From positions 1 through 63,289 of the forward strand of contig JAIQZO010000085.1 in assembly GCA_021777055.1 (NCBI GenBank): a stretch of DNA of 63,289 bases. Direction: 5' to 3'. Source of the stretch: Candidatus Anammoxibacter sp. (GTDB lineage Bacteria; Planctomycetota; Brocadiia; Brocadiales; Anammoxibacteraceae). The notes under the pieces were generated by a model. The model did no database searches, was not told where the DNA came from, and saw only the letters and a list, made by a program, of their open reading frames with translations. A program made the translations under genes and the position numbers. Positions 9,531 to 18,202 of this stretch are shown here, in pieces (positions within the stretch are counted from its first letter, which is position 1; every line of letters starts with the position of its first letter).

Positions 9531-10747
9531 GAGAAATGTTAACAGGAAACGCATCAGCCGCTTGGGGTGCAAGGTTAGCAGACGTTGATTATGTACCATC
9601 CTTTCCTATCACTCCGCAGACAGAAATCATAGAAAACATCTCGTCATGGATACGAGACAGAGAAATGAACGCTAAGTTCGTTACCATGGATTCAGAGCAC
9701 TCAATGATCACTGCCGCAGGAACCGCGGCCGCAACAGGAGCAAGAGTATTTACTGCCACATCAAGCCAGGGGCTTCTATATGGGATGGAGATGCTTTATA
9801 CCATTTCCGGATGGCGTGTTCCATTGGTATTAGTTAATGTGGCACGCGCCATTTCATCGCCAATAACACTTGAACCAGACCATAACGACATATTGGCAGC
9901 ACGGGACTCAGGTTGGATACAAATACATGTGGAAAATTGTCAAGAAGCTCTAGACGCAGTATTAATGGGATACAAAATCTCTGAAGATGAAAGGGTTTTT
10001 CTACCAGTTATTGTAAACCTGGATGGATTTTACCTCTCTTTTACTAGGGAACCAGTAGAGATTCCGGACCAGAAAGATGTTAAAAAATTTCTACCACCTT
10101 TTAATAGGGAAAACGGATACTTTAGGGCATCTAAACCCGTTTCCAGAGGCGCTGCCCTTTTAGGAGGAACAGGATACTCATTTTTTAAATATCAGATGCA
10201 TCTATCGGCATGTAATGCTATCTCTGTATACAAAGGTGTAGCTAAAGAATTTAAAGCTATTTTTGGGAGAGAGTATGATACGGTAGAAAGGTATGAGATG
10301 GATGACGCAGAGTATGTAATTGTCATGAGCAACTCATTCGCTACAAAAGGTAAGGCGGCCGTACATATTATGCGTGAAAAAGGACACAAAGTTGGTCTGT
10401 TAAAGCTGCGGCTGATCAGGCCATTCCCTGCAGATGACATTATAAATGAATTACTCAACCGTAAAGGTGTGGCAATAATTGATCAAAACATTGCACCCGG
10501 AAGCGGAGGTATTCTTTATAATGAAGTCTGCGGGTGTTTATATCATTCTAAAGAGAGGCCAAATATTTTACTTTCCGTCATTGGAGGACTGGGAGGAAAA
10601 GATATTAGCCAAGCGGAGTTTGAACATATAATTGACACAATAAAAAAATATCATAACAAGAAAAAAGTCCCCATAAAACCCATTCTGCTCTTTACAGAGG
10701 AGGATATGAAAGTAACTAATAACATAATTGATATTGCTGGAATTTGA
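9524..10747 (+). CDS. porA: 2-oxoacid (pyruvate):ferredoxin oxidoreductase alpha subunit
   Basis: The 407-residue protein has the alpha-subunit hallmark FPITPQTEI (about residues 26-34), the SEHSMITAAGTAAATGAR segment that contacts thiamine diphosphate and the partner subunit, and the C-terminal transketolase-like domain (LRLIRPFPADDI). With the gamma/delta fusion and beta subunit it catalyses reversible 2-oxoacid decarboxylation to acyl-CoA. In a CO2-fixing cell it probably runs as pyruvate synthase, from acetyl-CoA plus CO2 and reduced ferredoxin. ATG 9524 overlaps the upstream stop. The stop (10745-10747) is 2 nt from the beta start. Confidence 0.92.
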   Translation: MVREMLTGNASAAWGARLADVDYVPSFPITPQTEIIENISSWIRDREMNAKFVTMDSEHSMITAAGTAAATGARVFTATSSQGLLYGMEMLYTISGWRVPLVLVNVARAISSPITLEPDHNDILAARDSGWIQIHVENCQEALDAVLMGYKISEDERVFLPVIVNLDGFYLSFTREPVEIPDQKDVKKFLPPFNRENGYFRASKPVSRGAALLGGTGYSFFKYQMHLSACNAISVYKGVAKEFKAIFGREYDTVERYEMDDAEYVIVMSNSFATKGKAAVHIMREKGHKVGLLKLRLIRPFPADDIINELLNRKGVAIIDQNIAPGSGGILYNEVCGCLYHSKERPNILLSVIGGLGGKDISQAEFEHIIDTIKKYHNKKKVPIKPILLFTEEDMKVTNNIIDIAGI

Positions 10748-10749
10748 AA

Positions 10750-11697
10750 ATGGATAGAGCAAAAATATATAAAAACGTAAAGGATATAAACGAAGAAGAG
10801 TTTGTCTTACCTGGTACACCTCTCTGTGCAGGTTGCGGAGGGCTATTGGCTCTAAGGCTGGCGTATAAAGTCCTTGGTCAAAAGGTTGTCATTCTCAACG
10901 CAGCTGGATGTTTTACTCTGCTTTCAACATATCCATACACACCTTTCAGATCGTCCTGGTTATACACCGCAATGGCATGCGGTCCGGCTGGTGCACAGGG
11001 GATTAGAGATGCCCTTGACATCTTAATAGAAAAAGGGTCTATACCTAAGGAAGAAAACCTTAAGGTTGTCGTTCTCACCGGTGACGGATCAGCATATGAT
11101 ATAGGACTGCAATCTACATCAGGGGCAATCCACAGAAATCTGGATTTCTACTATATCTGTTATGATAATGAAGCATTCGGTAATACGGGATTTCAGATGG
11201 CCAGTTCATCTCCATATGGCTCAAGAACCGGCACCACCCAACCTTCTGATGCTTATCCCATGGCGACAGAACAGCAGAAAAAAGATCTATTTGAGATATG
11301 GAGGGCACATAAACCACCTTATATGGCAACTGTATCACCTGCACACCCAGTAGACCTGTCAGCAAAGTTCAAAAAAGCATCAGAATACAAAGGCCCGAAA
11401 CTATTTATTACGCTGGCCCCATGCCCCACTGGATGGGGATACGGTGCTTCAAGATCTAATCGCATAGCAAAGCTGGCAGTAGAGTGTGGTATATGGCCAT
11501 TAAAAGAGGCCATTGAAGGCAAACTTAAACACACATATATACCAAAATTCAAACCTGTTGAAGAATACCTATCTTTACAGGGAAGATATGATCACTTGTT
11601 TAAACCCGTTCGAAACGATTTTACTATAAAAAAGATACAAAAAGGTATTGACCGATATTGGGCCCCGTTTTTGAAATTAACCTCTTGTAAGAGATAA
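10750..11697 (+). CDS. porB: 2-oxoacid (pyruvate):ferredoxin oxidoreductase beta subunit
   Basis: This thiamine-diphosphate-binding subunit shows LCAGCGG near the N-terminus (first ligands of the proximal [4Fe-4S] cluster), GDGSAYDIG followed about 27 residues later by YDNEAFGNTG (the GDG...N cofactor/Mg motif), and LAPCPTGWGYG near residue 225 (a further cluster Cys). ATG 10750 is preferred over an in-frame TTG at 10744 that overlaps the alpha stop. Length (about 315 aa) is normal for the family. It is the last gene of the three-gene operon; 394 bp separate it from acdA. Confidence 0.92.
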   Translation: MDRAKIYKNVKDINEEEFVLPGTPLCAGCGGLLALRLAYKVLGQKVVILNAAGCFTLLSTYPYTPFRSSWLYTAMACGPAGAQGIRDALDILIEKGSIPKEENLKVVVLTGDGSAYDIGLQSTSGAIHRNLDFYYICYDNEAFGNTGFQMASSSPYGSRTGTTQPSDAYPMATEQQKKDLFEIWRAHKPPYMATVSPAHPVDLSAKFKKASEYKGPKLFITLAPCPTGWGYGASRSNRIAKLAVECGIWPLKEAIEGKLKHTYIPKFKPVEEYLSLQGRYDHLFKPVRNDFTIKKIQKGIDRYWAPFLKLTSCKR

Positions 11698-11895
11698 ATT
11701 GATCTCCCATTCCCTTTCACTAATATTTACAGTTTTTTATTGATCTGTTTAAATCACTTCCCCATAATATAATATCTACAATAATTTTAGGCACTTTAGG
11801 ATGTATCTAAAAATAAGAAATCTTTTAAGGCTAAAATATCAATCATCATCCTTTGGTGGTTGTAATTTAACGTAACTGTTCATCAAAATCTAATA

Positions 11896-12043
11896 ACACA
11901 CCCCTAAATCCCCTCTTTTTAGAGGGGACTTTTGGGCAGTTGAGGAACATTTATCTTTTTTGATTGAATTATAGGTTAAAAACAGATGCGGTTAGTCCCC
12001 TCTAGAAAGAGGGGTGGATGCGTAAGCAGACGTGGTGTGTAAT
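11896..12043. repeat. Inverted-repeat element upstream of acdA
   Basis: The left arm has ACACACCCCTAAATCCCC and AGAGGGGACT. The right arm, from 11993, has AGTCCCCTCT and AGAGGGGTGG, and GTGGTGTGT closes the outer pair. A partial copy of the left arm (ACACCCCTAAATC then TAGAGGGGACT) lies at about 46703-46735, so it is a dispersed element. It fills most of the 11698-12091 gap and ends only about 50 bp before acdA, so it may carry part of that promoter region. Confidence 0.65.
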
Positions 12044-12091
12044 ACACGCTAAACAGATACAATTTAACTATAATACAACATATCAGGCAAT

Positions 12092-13483
12092 ATGAAAAAC
12101 AAAGATAACATTGAATCATTCTTTAACCCCGGAATTGTCACTGTTGTGGGTGCAACAGAAACTCCAGGAAGCTTGGCGGCCGGCATATTAAAAAATCTAA
12201 TCAATATGGGATTCAAGGGACGTATATATCCGGTCAATCCTAAATATAAAAAGGTTTACAATATCCCCTGTTACCCTACCATCCTGAAGATACCAAAAAA
12301 GGCAGAATTAAACATTATCGCAGTTCCTTCACGATTCGTACCGGAAATACTTAAGCAGCAAGGTCAAATGGGTATAAAAAACACAGTTATTATCAGTGCC
12401 GGATTTAAAGAGATCGGCGATGAAGGTATTACCCTGGAAGAAGATATCAAGGACATTTGTATTAAAAATGGCATACGTGTTTTAGGACCAAACTGTTTAG
12501 GAACCATTGATAATTATGCAAATTTTACAACGTCTTTCTTACCATGGGAAAGGGTTCGCAGACCAAAAGCAGGTGGACTCACTATACTATCACAGAGCGG
12601 TGCCATTGCCATTGCCATATTAGACCTGGCCGCCCAAGAAGGGATCGGACTGGCAAAGATGGCAAATTATGGAAACAGGATGGACATCGGAGAATCTGAC
12701 TTTATCCATCACCTGATAGATGATGAGCAAACAAAGGTAATTGGTTTGTACATGGAATCCGTTGACAACGGACAGCGTTTCCTTGATGCAGCAGCAAAAT
12801 GTTCCAAAACAAAACCCATAATCGCAATGAAAGTAGGAAAAGGACAGGCAGGAGCAAAAGCTGCTCACTCTCATACAGGTGCTATTGCGGGCAATTATGA
12901 AATTTATAAAGCGGCTTTCAAAAAAGCAGGTATTATTGAGGCCGTAACACTGGAATCATTCATAGATGGCGCAAAGGTACTGTCTATGCTAAAACCTCCA
13001 AAAGGGAACAGAATCCTGATTGTGACAAATGGAGGAGGATTTGGTGTAATTGCCGCGGACTGTTGTAGTGAATCAGACTTAAATACTCCAGGCACAAGTG
13101 ATGAACTTAAAAAGAAACTAACATCAAAGCTCTCAAAATATTATGTAGTAAACAATCCCATCGACCTGACAGGCAGCGCCACAGATAATGACTACAAAAT
13201 TGCAATAAATACTTCGTTAATTGAATGTGATGAATACGATGCAGCAATTGTTATCTCATTAATGGCCCCCTACTGTATGACTGACAGGGTAGTTGATCAT
13301 GTTATAGACGGTGCACGGTTTTCCGGAAAACCAATCGTAGTGTGTACTCTAGGTGGAGAATACACCATGAGGATCAAAAGAATGTTCGAGGAGCGAGGAT
13401 TACCGGCATACCCTTCACCGGAAAGGGCCGTAAGAGCGATGAAAATATTAATAGAACGGGGCAGGCTGGAAGGAGCATTATAA
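12092..13483 (+). CDS. acdA: Acetyl-CoA synthetase (ADP-forming), alpha subunit
   Basis: This 463-residue protein matches the NDP-forming acyl-CoA synthetase alpha chain. A CoA-binding Rossmann domain comes first (VVGATETPGSLAAGILKNL and PVNPKYKKV), followed by succinyl-CoA-ligase-like domains with LSQSGAIA and AHSHTGAIAGN. The latter holds the His that is phosphorylated in the reaction. The enzyme converts acetyl-CoA + ADP + Pi to acetate + ATP + CoA and the reverse. Only weak Shine-Dalgarno sequence precedes ATG 12092. acdB follows immediately, and the pair lies just downstream of the oxidoreductase operon, which points to acetyl-CoA as substrate, although other acyl-CoAs remain possible. 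Confidence 0.9.
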   Translation: MKNKDNIESFFNPGIVTVVGATETPGSLAAGILKNLINMGFKGRIYPVNPKYKKVYNIPCYPTILKIPKKAELNIIAVPSRFVPEILKQQGQMGIKNTVIISAGFKEIGDEGITLEEDIKDICIKNGIRVLGPNCLGTIDNYANFTTSFLPWERVRRPKAGGLTILSQSGAIAIAILDLAAQEGIGLAKMANYGNRMDIGESDFIHHLIDDEQTKVIGLYMESVDNGQRFLDAAAKCSKTKPIIAMKVGKGQAGAKAAHSHTGAIAGNYEIYKAAFKKAGIIEAVTLESFIDGAKVLSMLKPPKGNRILIVTNGGGFGVIAADCCSESDLNTPGTSDELKKKLTSKLSKYYVVNNPIDLTGSATDNDYKIAINTSLIECDEYDAAIVISLMAPYCMTDRVVDHVIDGARFSGKPIVVCTLGGEYTMRIKRMFEERGLPAYPSPERAVRAMKILIERGRLEGAL

Positions 13484-13485
13484 CC

Positions 13486-14229
13486 TTGAAAAACACATTA
13501 AAAGAAGCAAATAAAATAGTATCAAATGCCCTTGCAGCTGAAAAGAAAAGGGAATTACAACGGAACAAGCAGAAGAAGAAAATTTGTCTTATAGAACTGC
13601 AGGCAAAAGAGCTTTTAAACATCTTTGGAATAAAAATGCCTGAAATGAAATTAACCGCAACAACAGAAGAGGCACAAAAAGAGGCAAAGTCTATGGGTTT
13701 TCCTGTTGCACTTAAAGTTGTATCGCATGACATTATACATAAGAGTGATACCGGTGGTGTAGAAACAGGTATTAAAGATATAAAATCATTAAAAGTATCT
13801 TATGAAAATATCATCAGTAATGTAAAAACAAACCTTCCAAAAGCAGTTATAAAGGGTATATTAGTTGAAAAGATGGCCCCTGTCTCTACTGAATTAATTA
13901 TTGGCGCACTAAAAGATCCCCAATTTGGGCCGGTAGTAATGTTTGGTCTTGGAGGGATATTTGTCGAAGCAATTAGTGATGTCTCTTTTAGACTGGCACC
14001 CATAAATGAGAAAGAGGCCTTAGAGATGATAAAAGAGACAAAAGCATTTTCACTCTTAAACGGATTTAGAAACCAACAAACACTTGATATCTATACCGTA
14101 GCCAAAAGCATTCTATCTGTATCAAAGATCATAACAAAAATAGAACATGTAGAAGAGATTGACCTAAATCCGGTATTGGTCTATCCCAATGGAATTGTTG
14201 TTGTAGATGCGAAAATTATTATCGTGTAA
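13486..14229 (+). CDS. acdB: Acetyl-CoA synthetase (ADP-forming), beta subunit
   Basis: An ATP-grasp subunit of about 247 residues with LKVVSHDIIHKSDTGGV (the conserved SxxIxHKSxxGGV segment), VEKMAPVSTELIIG and a C-terminal EEIDLNPVLVYPNGIVVVDA. It binds ADP/ATP and exchanges phosphate with the His of the alpha chain. The open frame extends back to 13342 inside acdA, but that part has the wrong composition. I choose TTG 13486, 2 nt after the acdA stop, with GGAAGGAG about 11 nt upstream. This gives the usual beta-chain length. The two subunits are separate here, whereas in many bacteria they are fused. Confidence 0.85.
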   Translation: MKNTLKEANKIVSNALAAEKKRELQRNKQKKKICLIELQAKELLNIFGIKMPEMKLTATTEEAQKEAKSMGFPVALKVVSHDIIHKSDTGGVETGIKDIKSLKVSYENIISNVKTNLPKAVIKGILVEKMAPVSTELIIGALKDPQFGPVVMFGLGGIFVEAISDVSFRLAPINEKEALEMIKETKAFSLLNGFRNQQTLDIYTVAKSILSVSKIITKIEHVEEIDLNPVLVYPNGIVVVDAKIIIV

Positions 14230-14350
14230 CAAGAAAAAACAAGAGGTTCGTAAAGATAGAGAGACCTTCAGTATTATTGACGGGTTTCGCTATCGCTCAA
14301 CCCATTCTAGATTTTTAAAAAAATATTATTATTCAGAGTAATTTATACAT

Positions 14351-14485
14351 AGGTTTAACGTTCAGAGGTTCAGGGTTTAAAGGTTTATCGAAAACACGTT
14401 TACAATGCTGTAGACAGGTTGATCCGTTATTTAATAATTTCTAAAAAGATAGTGTTTCTAGAACCCTGAACGTTGAACCTAGAAC
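14351..14485. repeat. Inverted-repeat element downstream of acdB
   Basis: AGGTTTAACGTTCAG at 14351 pairs with CTGAACGTTGAACCT ending near 14480. The left arm has an extra 8-nt AGGTTCAG. The arms flank about 80 bp of unique sequence. A weak stem (GGGTT...AACCC, 14281-14302) nearby may end acdB transcription. The rest of 14230-14572 shows nothing. Confidence 0.55.
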
Positions 14486-14572
14486 GCTTTAGCTGTACAA
14501 GCATTATTTTAAGACGCAATGTAGCATTTATGCTGAATAGAACCAAAAAAATACGATATCTAAAGATCTATT

Positions 14573-15850
14573 ATGACTATATCTAACGAAAACCAACTTC
14601 TACTATATTTTGTACAGAAAAATATAACAGAAAGTAAATATGACCAAATTAATAAGATCTTAGACAGCCCTATAAACTGGGAAGAAGTCTTAAAGTCTGC
14701 GGATTGGTATAGAGTATTGCCACTATTATATCACCATCTAAATAGAATCCAGGATATTCACGTCTTCCCTAAAGATGTCATGGTTAAGCTTAAGAAAATT
14801 TACTTAAAGAATGTAACCAGAAATATGTACATGTATGATGAAGTAAATAGAATTTCAGAGGTTTTTAGTGATGAAGGCCTGGAAATTATTTTCTTAAAAG
14901 GTATTGCCTTAGATAAAACCGTATATGGCAATATAGGTTTAAGGTCAATGAGCGACATTGACTTTATGATTAAAATTGATAAGCTTCCACATGCAGAAGA
15001 TATAATGTTATCAAAGTTAGGGTATGTCCATAGTGGTAACAGGCCTGAGGCTTGGTATAGAGAAAATCATCAGGAGATAAGTTACACAAGCTTATCAAAG
15101 AAAATCCATGTTGATATGCACTGGCATATATCAAACAATACCCATCCATCCCGTATCCGCATTATTGAATCTGACATCATTAAACAATGGTGGAAGAGGG
15201 CAAGAACTTTTGAACCTTACGGCAGAAATATTTTTATACTTAGTCCGGAGGATTTGATTTCCCATCTCTGCCTCCATTTCCTTAAACACCTATTCATAAG
15301 CCATAACGGTGGATTTAGCAGTAAAGGTGCATTTATGCAAATTTGCGATATTTTCCAAACCATTAAATTCTACGAGAATAAGATTAATTGGATAACTTTT
15401 GCGTCAACCTTAAAGGAATATGGAATAAACAACAATATATATACAGCCCTATTTATTGTAAATGAATTTATAGGAGAAGATGGCCGTACTACTATGCATA
15501 ACGTGCTTAATGGATTTAAATCAGAAAAGATTGATAAAGAGATAGCCCGCATTATCAACAGTAAAATCCTTATCAGGGAAGAGGAACTTGCAATTGTTCC
15601 CAATCCTGTTATAAAAGCAAAAATAGCAGATAGTTTTTACAAAAAAGTAAAATTATTAACTGGTTACTTATTCCCCAAGCCTATTGCTATCTCTAAAAGA
15701 TATAATATTCATTTATCATCTAAGAAGCTATATCTTTATTACTTAATTCATCCCTTAAACCTTCTGTTTAAATACAGAGGTGCAATTTTTGAGACAACAC
15801 GGGTGAAAGAAGATGTAATCCTTAATAGATGGATGGATACCAAAAACTAG
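14573..15850 (+). CDS. Nucleotidyltransferase family protein (NTP_transf_5-like)
   Basis: The 425-residue protein carries IIFLKGIALDKTVYG followed by LRSMSDIDFMI (about residues 104-134). This is the pattern of the uncharacterised nucleotidyltransferase family PF14907, in which SDxD supplies metal ligands. Members occur in polysaccharide and peptide-modification clusters, but their substrates are unknown. A downstream H-rich segment (KKIHVDMHWHI, about 180-190) is also visible. No signal peptide, so cytoplasmic. It may be co-transcribed with the cupin 72 bp downstream. Confidence 0.75.
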   Translation: MTISNENQLLLYFVQKNITESKYDQINKILDSPINWEEVLKSADWYRVLPLLYHHLNRIQDIHVFPKDVMVKLKKIYLKNVTRNMYMYDEVNRISEVFSDEGLEIIFLKGIALDKTVYGNIGLRSMSDIDFMIKIDKLPHAEDIMLSKLGYVHSGNRPEAWYRENHQEISYTSLSKKIHVDMHWHISNNTHPSRIRIIESDIIKQWWKRARTFEPYGRNIFILSPEDLISHLCLHFLKHLFISHNGGFSSKGAFMQICDIFQTIKFYENKINWITFASTLKEYGINNNIYTALFIVNEFIGEDGRTTMHNVLNGFKSEKIDKEIARIINSKILIREEELAIVPNPVIKAKIADSFYKKVKLLTGYLFPKPIAISKRYNIHLSSKKLYLYYLIHPLNLLFKYRGAIFETTRVKEDVILNRWMDTKN

Positions 15851-15922
15851 CCAAGTCAGGAAATATTATGCACAGACAACCTTATTTACCACTACTTTAC
15901 ATTTATATTGTATGATTTAAGC

Positions 15923-16321
15923 ATGAAGATTATTCAAACCAAAAAAATTGAATTTCATAGTGATTGTCGCGGTTGGTCAATTAAACCGATCTCTGATGAA
16001 AGAATAAGAAACGAAAACATAACCAACCTGCATATCGTTAGCATAAAACCAAATGCCATAAGAGGAAACCATTATCACTTGCACATGACCGAACAGATAC
16101 TAATAATTGGAGGAACTTGTAGAATAACAGTACAAGATCGGAAAACAAATCAAAAAGAGGAGATTATAATAGAGAATAATGCTGAAATGTTACTAATATT
16201 TCCACCACTCTTAACCCACGCAATAGAAAATATTGGGAGTGAAATGGCTTACTTGTTTTGTTATAGTAATATAGATGACGACCTGCAGAAACACGGCACA
16301 GTAAAGGACAACATTATTTAA
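15923..16321 (+). CDS. Small cupin-fold protein
   Basis: A single-domain cupin of about 132 residues. The first cupin motif is visible as RGNHYHLHMTEQILIIGG (two or three His plus Glu for a metal site), and PPLLTHAIENIG supplies the second-motif His. The sequence style recalls cupins fused to, or near, sugar-nucleotide enzymes (sugar epimerase or isomerase helper type), which agrees loosely with the nucleotidyltransferase upstream. I prefer ATG 15923 to the in-frame TTG at 15908, which has no supporting ribosome site. The exact substrate is unknown. Confidence 0.65.
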   Translation: MKIIQTKKIEFHSDCRGWSIKPISDERIRNENITNLHIVSIKPNAIRGNHYHLHMTEQILIIGGTCRITVQDRKTNQKEEIIIENNAEMLLIFPPLLTHAIENIGSEMAYLFCYSNIDDDLQKHGTVKDNII

Positions 16322-16447
16322 TAAGGAAAGAATGGTAAGATTTAAAGCTATTCACAAAACGTTGATATGAATGCAGAGAATATCGAACAATTGCATTGTT
16401 TTCGCAGTTCTATTAATATTACTTTATCATATTAATTACATTCCATA

Positions 16448-16486
16448 AAAAAAGGAGAGATTTGATAATTAAATCTCTCCTTTTGT
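16448..16486 (-). terminator. Rho-independent terminator overlapping the thioesterase stop
   Basis: On the minus strand, AAAGGAGAGATTT (the last codons KGEI plus part of the stop) pairs with AAATCTCTCCTTT around a short AT loop, and is followed by a T-run. The upstream arm lies inside the coding sequence, so the last sense codons double as terminator. Confidence 0.8.
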
Positions 16487-16888
16487 ATAAACACTTTTCA
16501 GCAATTTCATTAGATTGTCCGGGATCAACTGAGGTCGGCCTTTTTCGTTCAGGCATGCGAGGGTTGTATGCCCTTCAACCACAAGCTGGGTTTCGTTGTC
16601 TCGCCAGATCTCGTAGCTCATCTCTACTCGCGCGTGTTTGAGCCGGGTGACCCATGTCTTTATGACAAGCAGGTCATCATATCTGGCCGGGGCTTTGTAT
16701 TTACAGTATGCGTCAAAAACTGCAAGAAACACGTTGGCTTTCTCCAGTTCCCCATAAGGGAGACCCATACTACGCAAAAACTCTGTTCTTCCTATCTCGA
16801 AATAGACAAAATAGTTTGCGTAATATACTACGCCCATCTGGTCTGTCTCTTCGTACCTTACCCGAACTTCTACTTTATGGGATTCCAT
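16469..16888 (-). CDS. YbgC/FadM-type acyl-CoA thioesterase (hot-dog fold)
   Basis: This 139-residue single hot-dog domain starts with VRYEETDQMGVVYYANYFVYFE. The Asp of TDxMGVVYYANY is the catalytic residue of the 4-hydroxybenzoyl-CoA/YbgC thioesterases. The length is standard. It should hydrolyse acyl-CoA thioesters in the cytoplasm; the chain specificity is not readable. The upstream leader is unusual: the start-codon region and about 100 bp before it are duplicated at 17024-17125, with a 9-bp tandem array between. The gene ends in an overlapping terminator, so it is monocistronic and separate from the acs operon. Confidence 0.88.
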   Translation of the reverse strand: MESHKVEVRVRYEETDQMGVVYYANYFVYFEIGRTEFLRSMGLPYGELEKANVFLAVFDAYCKYKAPARYDDLLVIKTWVTRLKHARVEMSYEIWRDNETQLVVEGHTTLACLNEKGRPQLIPDNLMKLLKSVYTKGEI

Positions 16889-17125
16889 ACTGGATAAATG
16901 CCTAAAATGCCTAAAATGCCTAAAATGCCTAAAATGCCTAAAATGCCTAAAATGTTAGCGGTTAGCTTTTTGCAGTGTAAAAATGTTTTATATTTGTGAA
17001 GATTTTACAACATTATAACGCGTGGGATTCCATACTATAAGTGCCTAAAATGCCTAGCAATGTTAGCGGTTAGCTTTTTGCAGTGTAATAATGTTTTATA
17101 TTTGTGGAGATTATACAACATTATG
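16879..17125. repeat. Direct duplication of the thioesterase start and leader
   Basis: 16879-17019 and 17024-17125 share GGGATTCCATACT, then a TGCCTAAAA block, ATGTTAGCGGTTAGC and TTTTTGCAGTGTAA, and ATGTTTTATATTTGTG up to ACAACATTAT. The outer copy keeps an ATG that would encode only MESHAL before TAA, a decapitated version of the true MESHK start. The gap 16889-17307 holds this duplication and no other gene. Confidence 0.85.
16898..16951. repeat. 9-bp tandem repeat (6 copies) just upstream of the thioesterase gene
   Basis: ATGCCTAAA is repeated six times without change, starting 9 bp before the thioesterase ATG (minus strand). The second leader copy (17041-17056) holds only one and a half units, and a further TTTAGGCATTTTAGGCA stretch occurs in the opposite sense near 17190-17212. 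Array-length variation would move the thioesterase start relative to its promoter. Confidence 0.9.
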
Positions 17126-17307
17126 GTAAGAAAGGGAGCCTAAAGTTAATAACGTACCTTTTTTTTGATAATAAATTTCTATAATTTTAGCGCACTTTAG
17201 GCATTTTAGGCAACTATATTGAGTAGCTCTATAATGCAGAGTAGAGATGCACATATGTACATCTCTACTGGAATTTTAAAAACTACGGTTTTATCTTCTC
17301 ATGTAAA

Positions 17308-18111
17308 TTAGTTACCTGTCAGCATTGACTTACCAGCCTTTAAGAATGAATCGCTATAGATAAAAGAGTTCATTACAACCTCTGCGCTAATAGCAGTGTT
17401 CATTAACTCTTCATCCAGAACGTCCATCACCGGCGCATCAAGACCTGCAGCCATAGACATGGTCAGAATTGTTCTGTTCAAAAGTGACTTCTCACTGGTA
17501 CCCTGTGAGAAATTACTTAGTCCTACTGTAATATGTGGTGGTGGATCGGACATTAGCTTTATCTGTTGATAAACCTCTGTCATCATAGTTGCCTGTTTCT
17601 GATCACAATTAATGGGTAATAATATGGGGTCAATGTAGATCTTAGATATATCAAAATCGTGTTCAAGAGCCTTTCCAAGGATCTCAGCCGCAATGGAAAC
17701 CCTGGTATCAATATCTTGAGGAACGCCATCTTTATTTATTGTAAGGCATATCAATGATGCATTATACTGTTTTGCCAACGGCATGTAAACATCAAGGGCT
17801 TCAGGGTCTGCCTTACTTGAATTTATAAGAATTTCATTCTTGCAAACTTCAAGACCAGCCTTAACCACTTCTAATTTCTGGCTATCAATGCAAAGTGCTG
17901 TCTTAACTGCATCCTGTGCTGCCTCAACCATCCATTTCATGGCAGCGCACTGATCTTCTGCTGCGGTGCCAACGTTTATGTCCAAAAACTTTGCGCCAGC
18001 TTCAGTCTGCTTCCTTGCGTAATCCTGAATAACAGAAGCATCTCTTTCTTTAATTGCAATCCTTATATCTTTAAACATCCCATTGATGCGTTCACCAATT
18101 GGTTCTATCAT
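17308..18111 (-). CDS. acsE: Methyltetrahydrofolate:corrinoid/iron-sulfur protein methyltransferase
   Basis: A pterin-binding TIM-barrel protein of 267 residues: MIEPIGERINGMF at the N-terminus, AGAKFLDINVGT, the ALCIDSQ and ILINSSK strands, PITVGLSN-like HITVGLSNFSQG and a C-terminal MDVLDEELMNT. It transfers the methyl group from methyl-tetrahydrofolate to the Co(I) corrinoid of AcsC/AcsD. ATG 18111 is chosen because GGGAGG lies 7 nt upstream. The longer frame beginning at 18126 would place the ribosome site inside the gene. It is the last gene of the minus-strand acs operon, 91 nt after acsD. Confidence 0.92.
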   Translation of the reverse strand: MIEPIGERINGMFKDIRIAIKERDASVIQDYARKQTEAGAKFLDINVGTAAEDQCAAMKWMVEAAQDAVKTALCIDSQKLEVVKAGLEVCKNEILINSSKADPEALDVYMPLAKQYNASLICLTINKDGVPQDIDTRVSIAAEILGKALEHDFDISKIYIDPILLPINCDQKQATMMTEVYQQIKLMSDPPPHITVGLSNFSQGTSEKSLLNRTILTMSMAAGLDAPVMDVLDEELMNTAISAEVVMNSFIYSDSFLKAGKSMLTGN

Positions 18112-18202
18112 AAAAAAACCTCCCAAATGTTCCGTACTGCATTTTAAATATTATTGTTCGCACTCTCAATGAACAGCACATATATCTGTTTTAATAAATA
18201 CT

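Noticed and set aside
16898..16951. Short tandem array considered as a CRISPR-like repeat
   Set aside because: The units are 9 bp with no spacers and no cas genes nearby. No CRISPR array was seen anywhere in the window.
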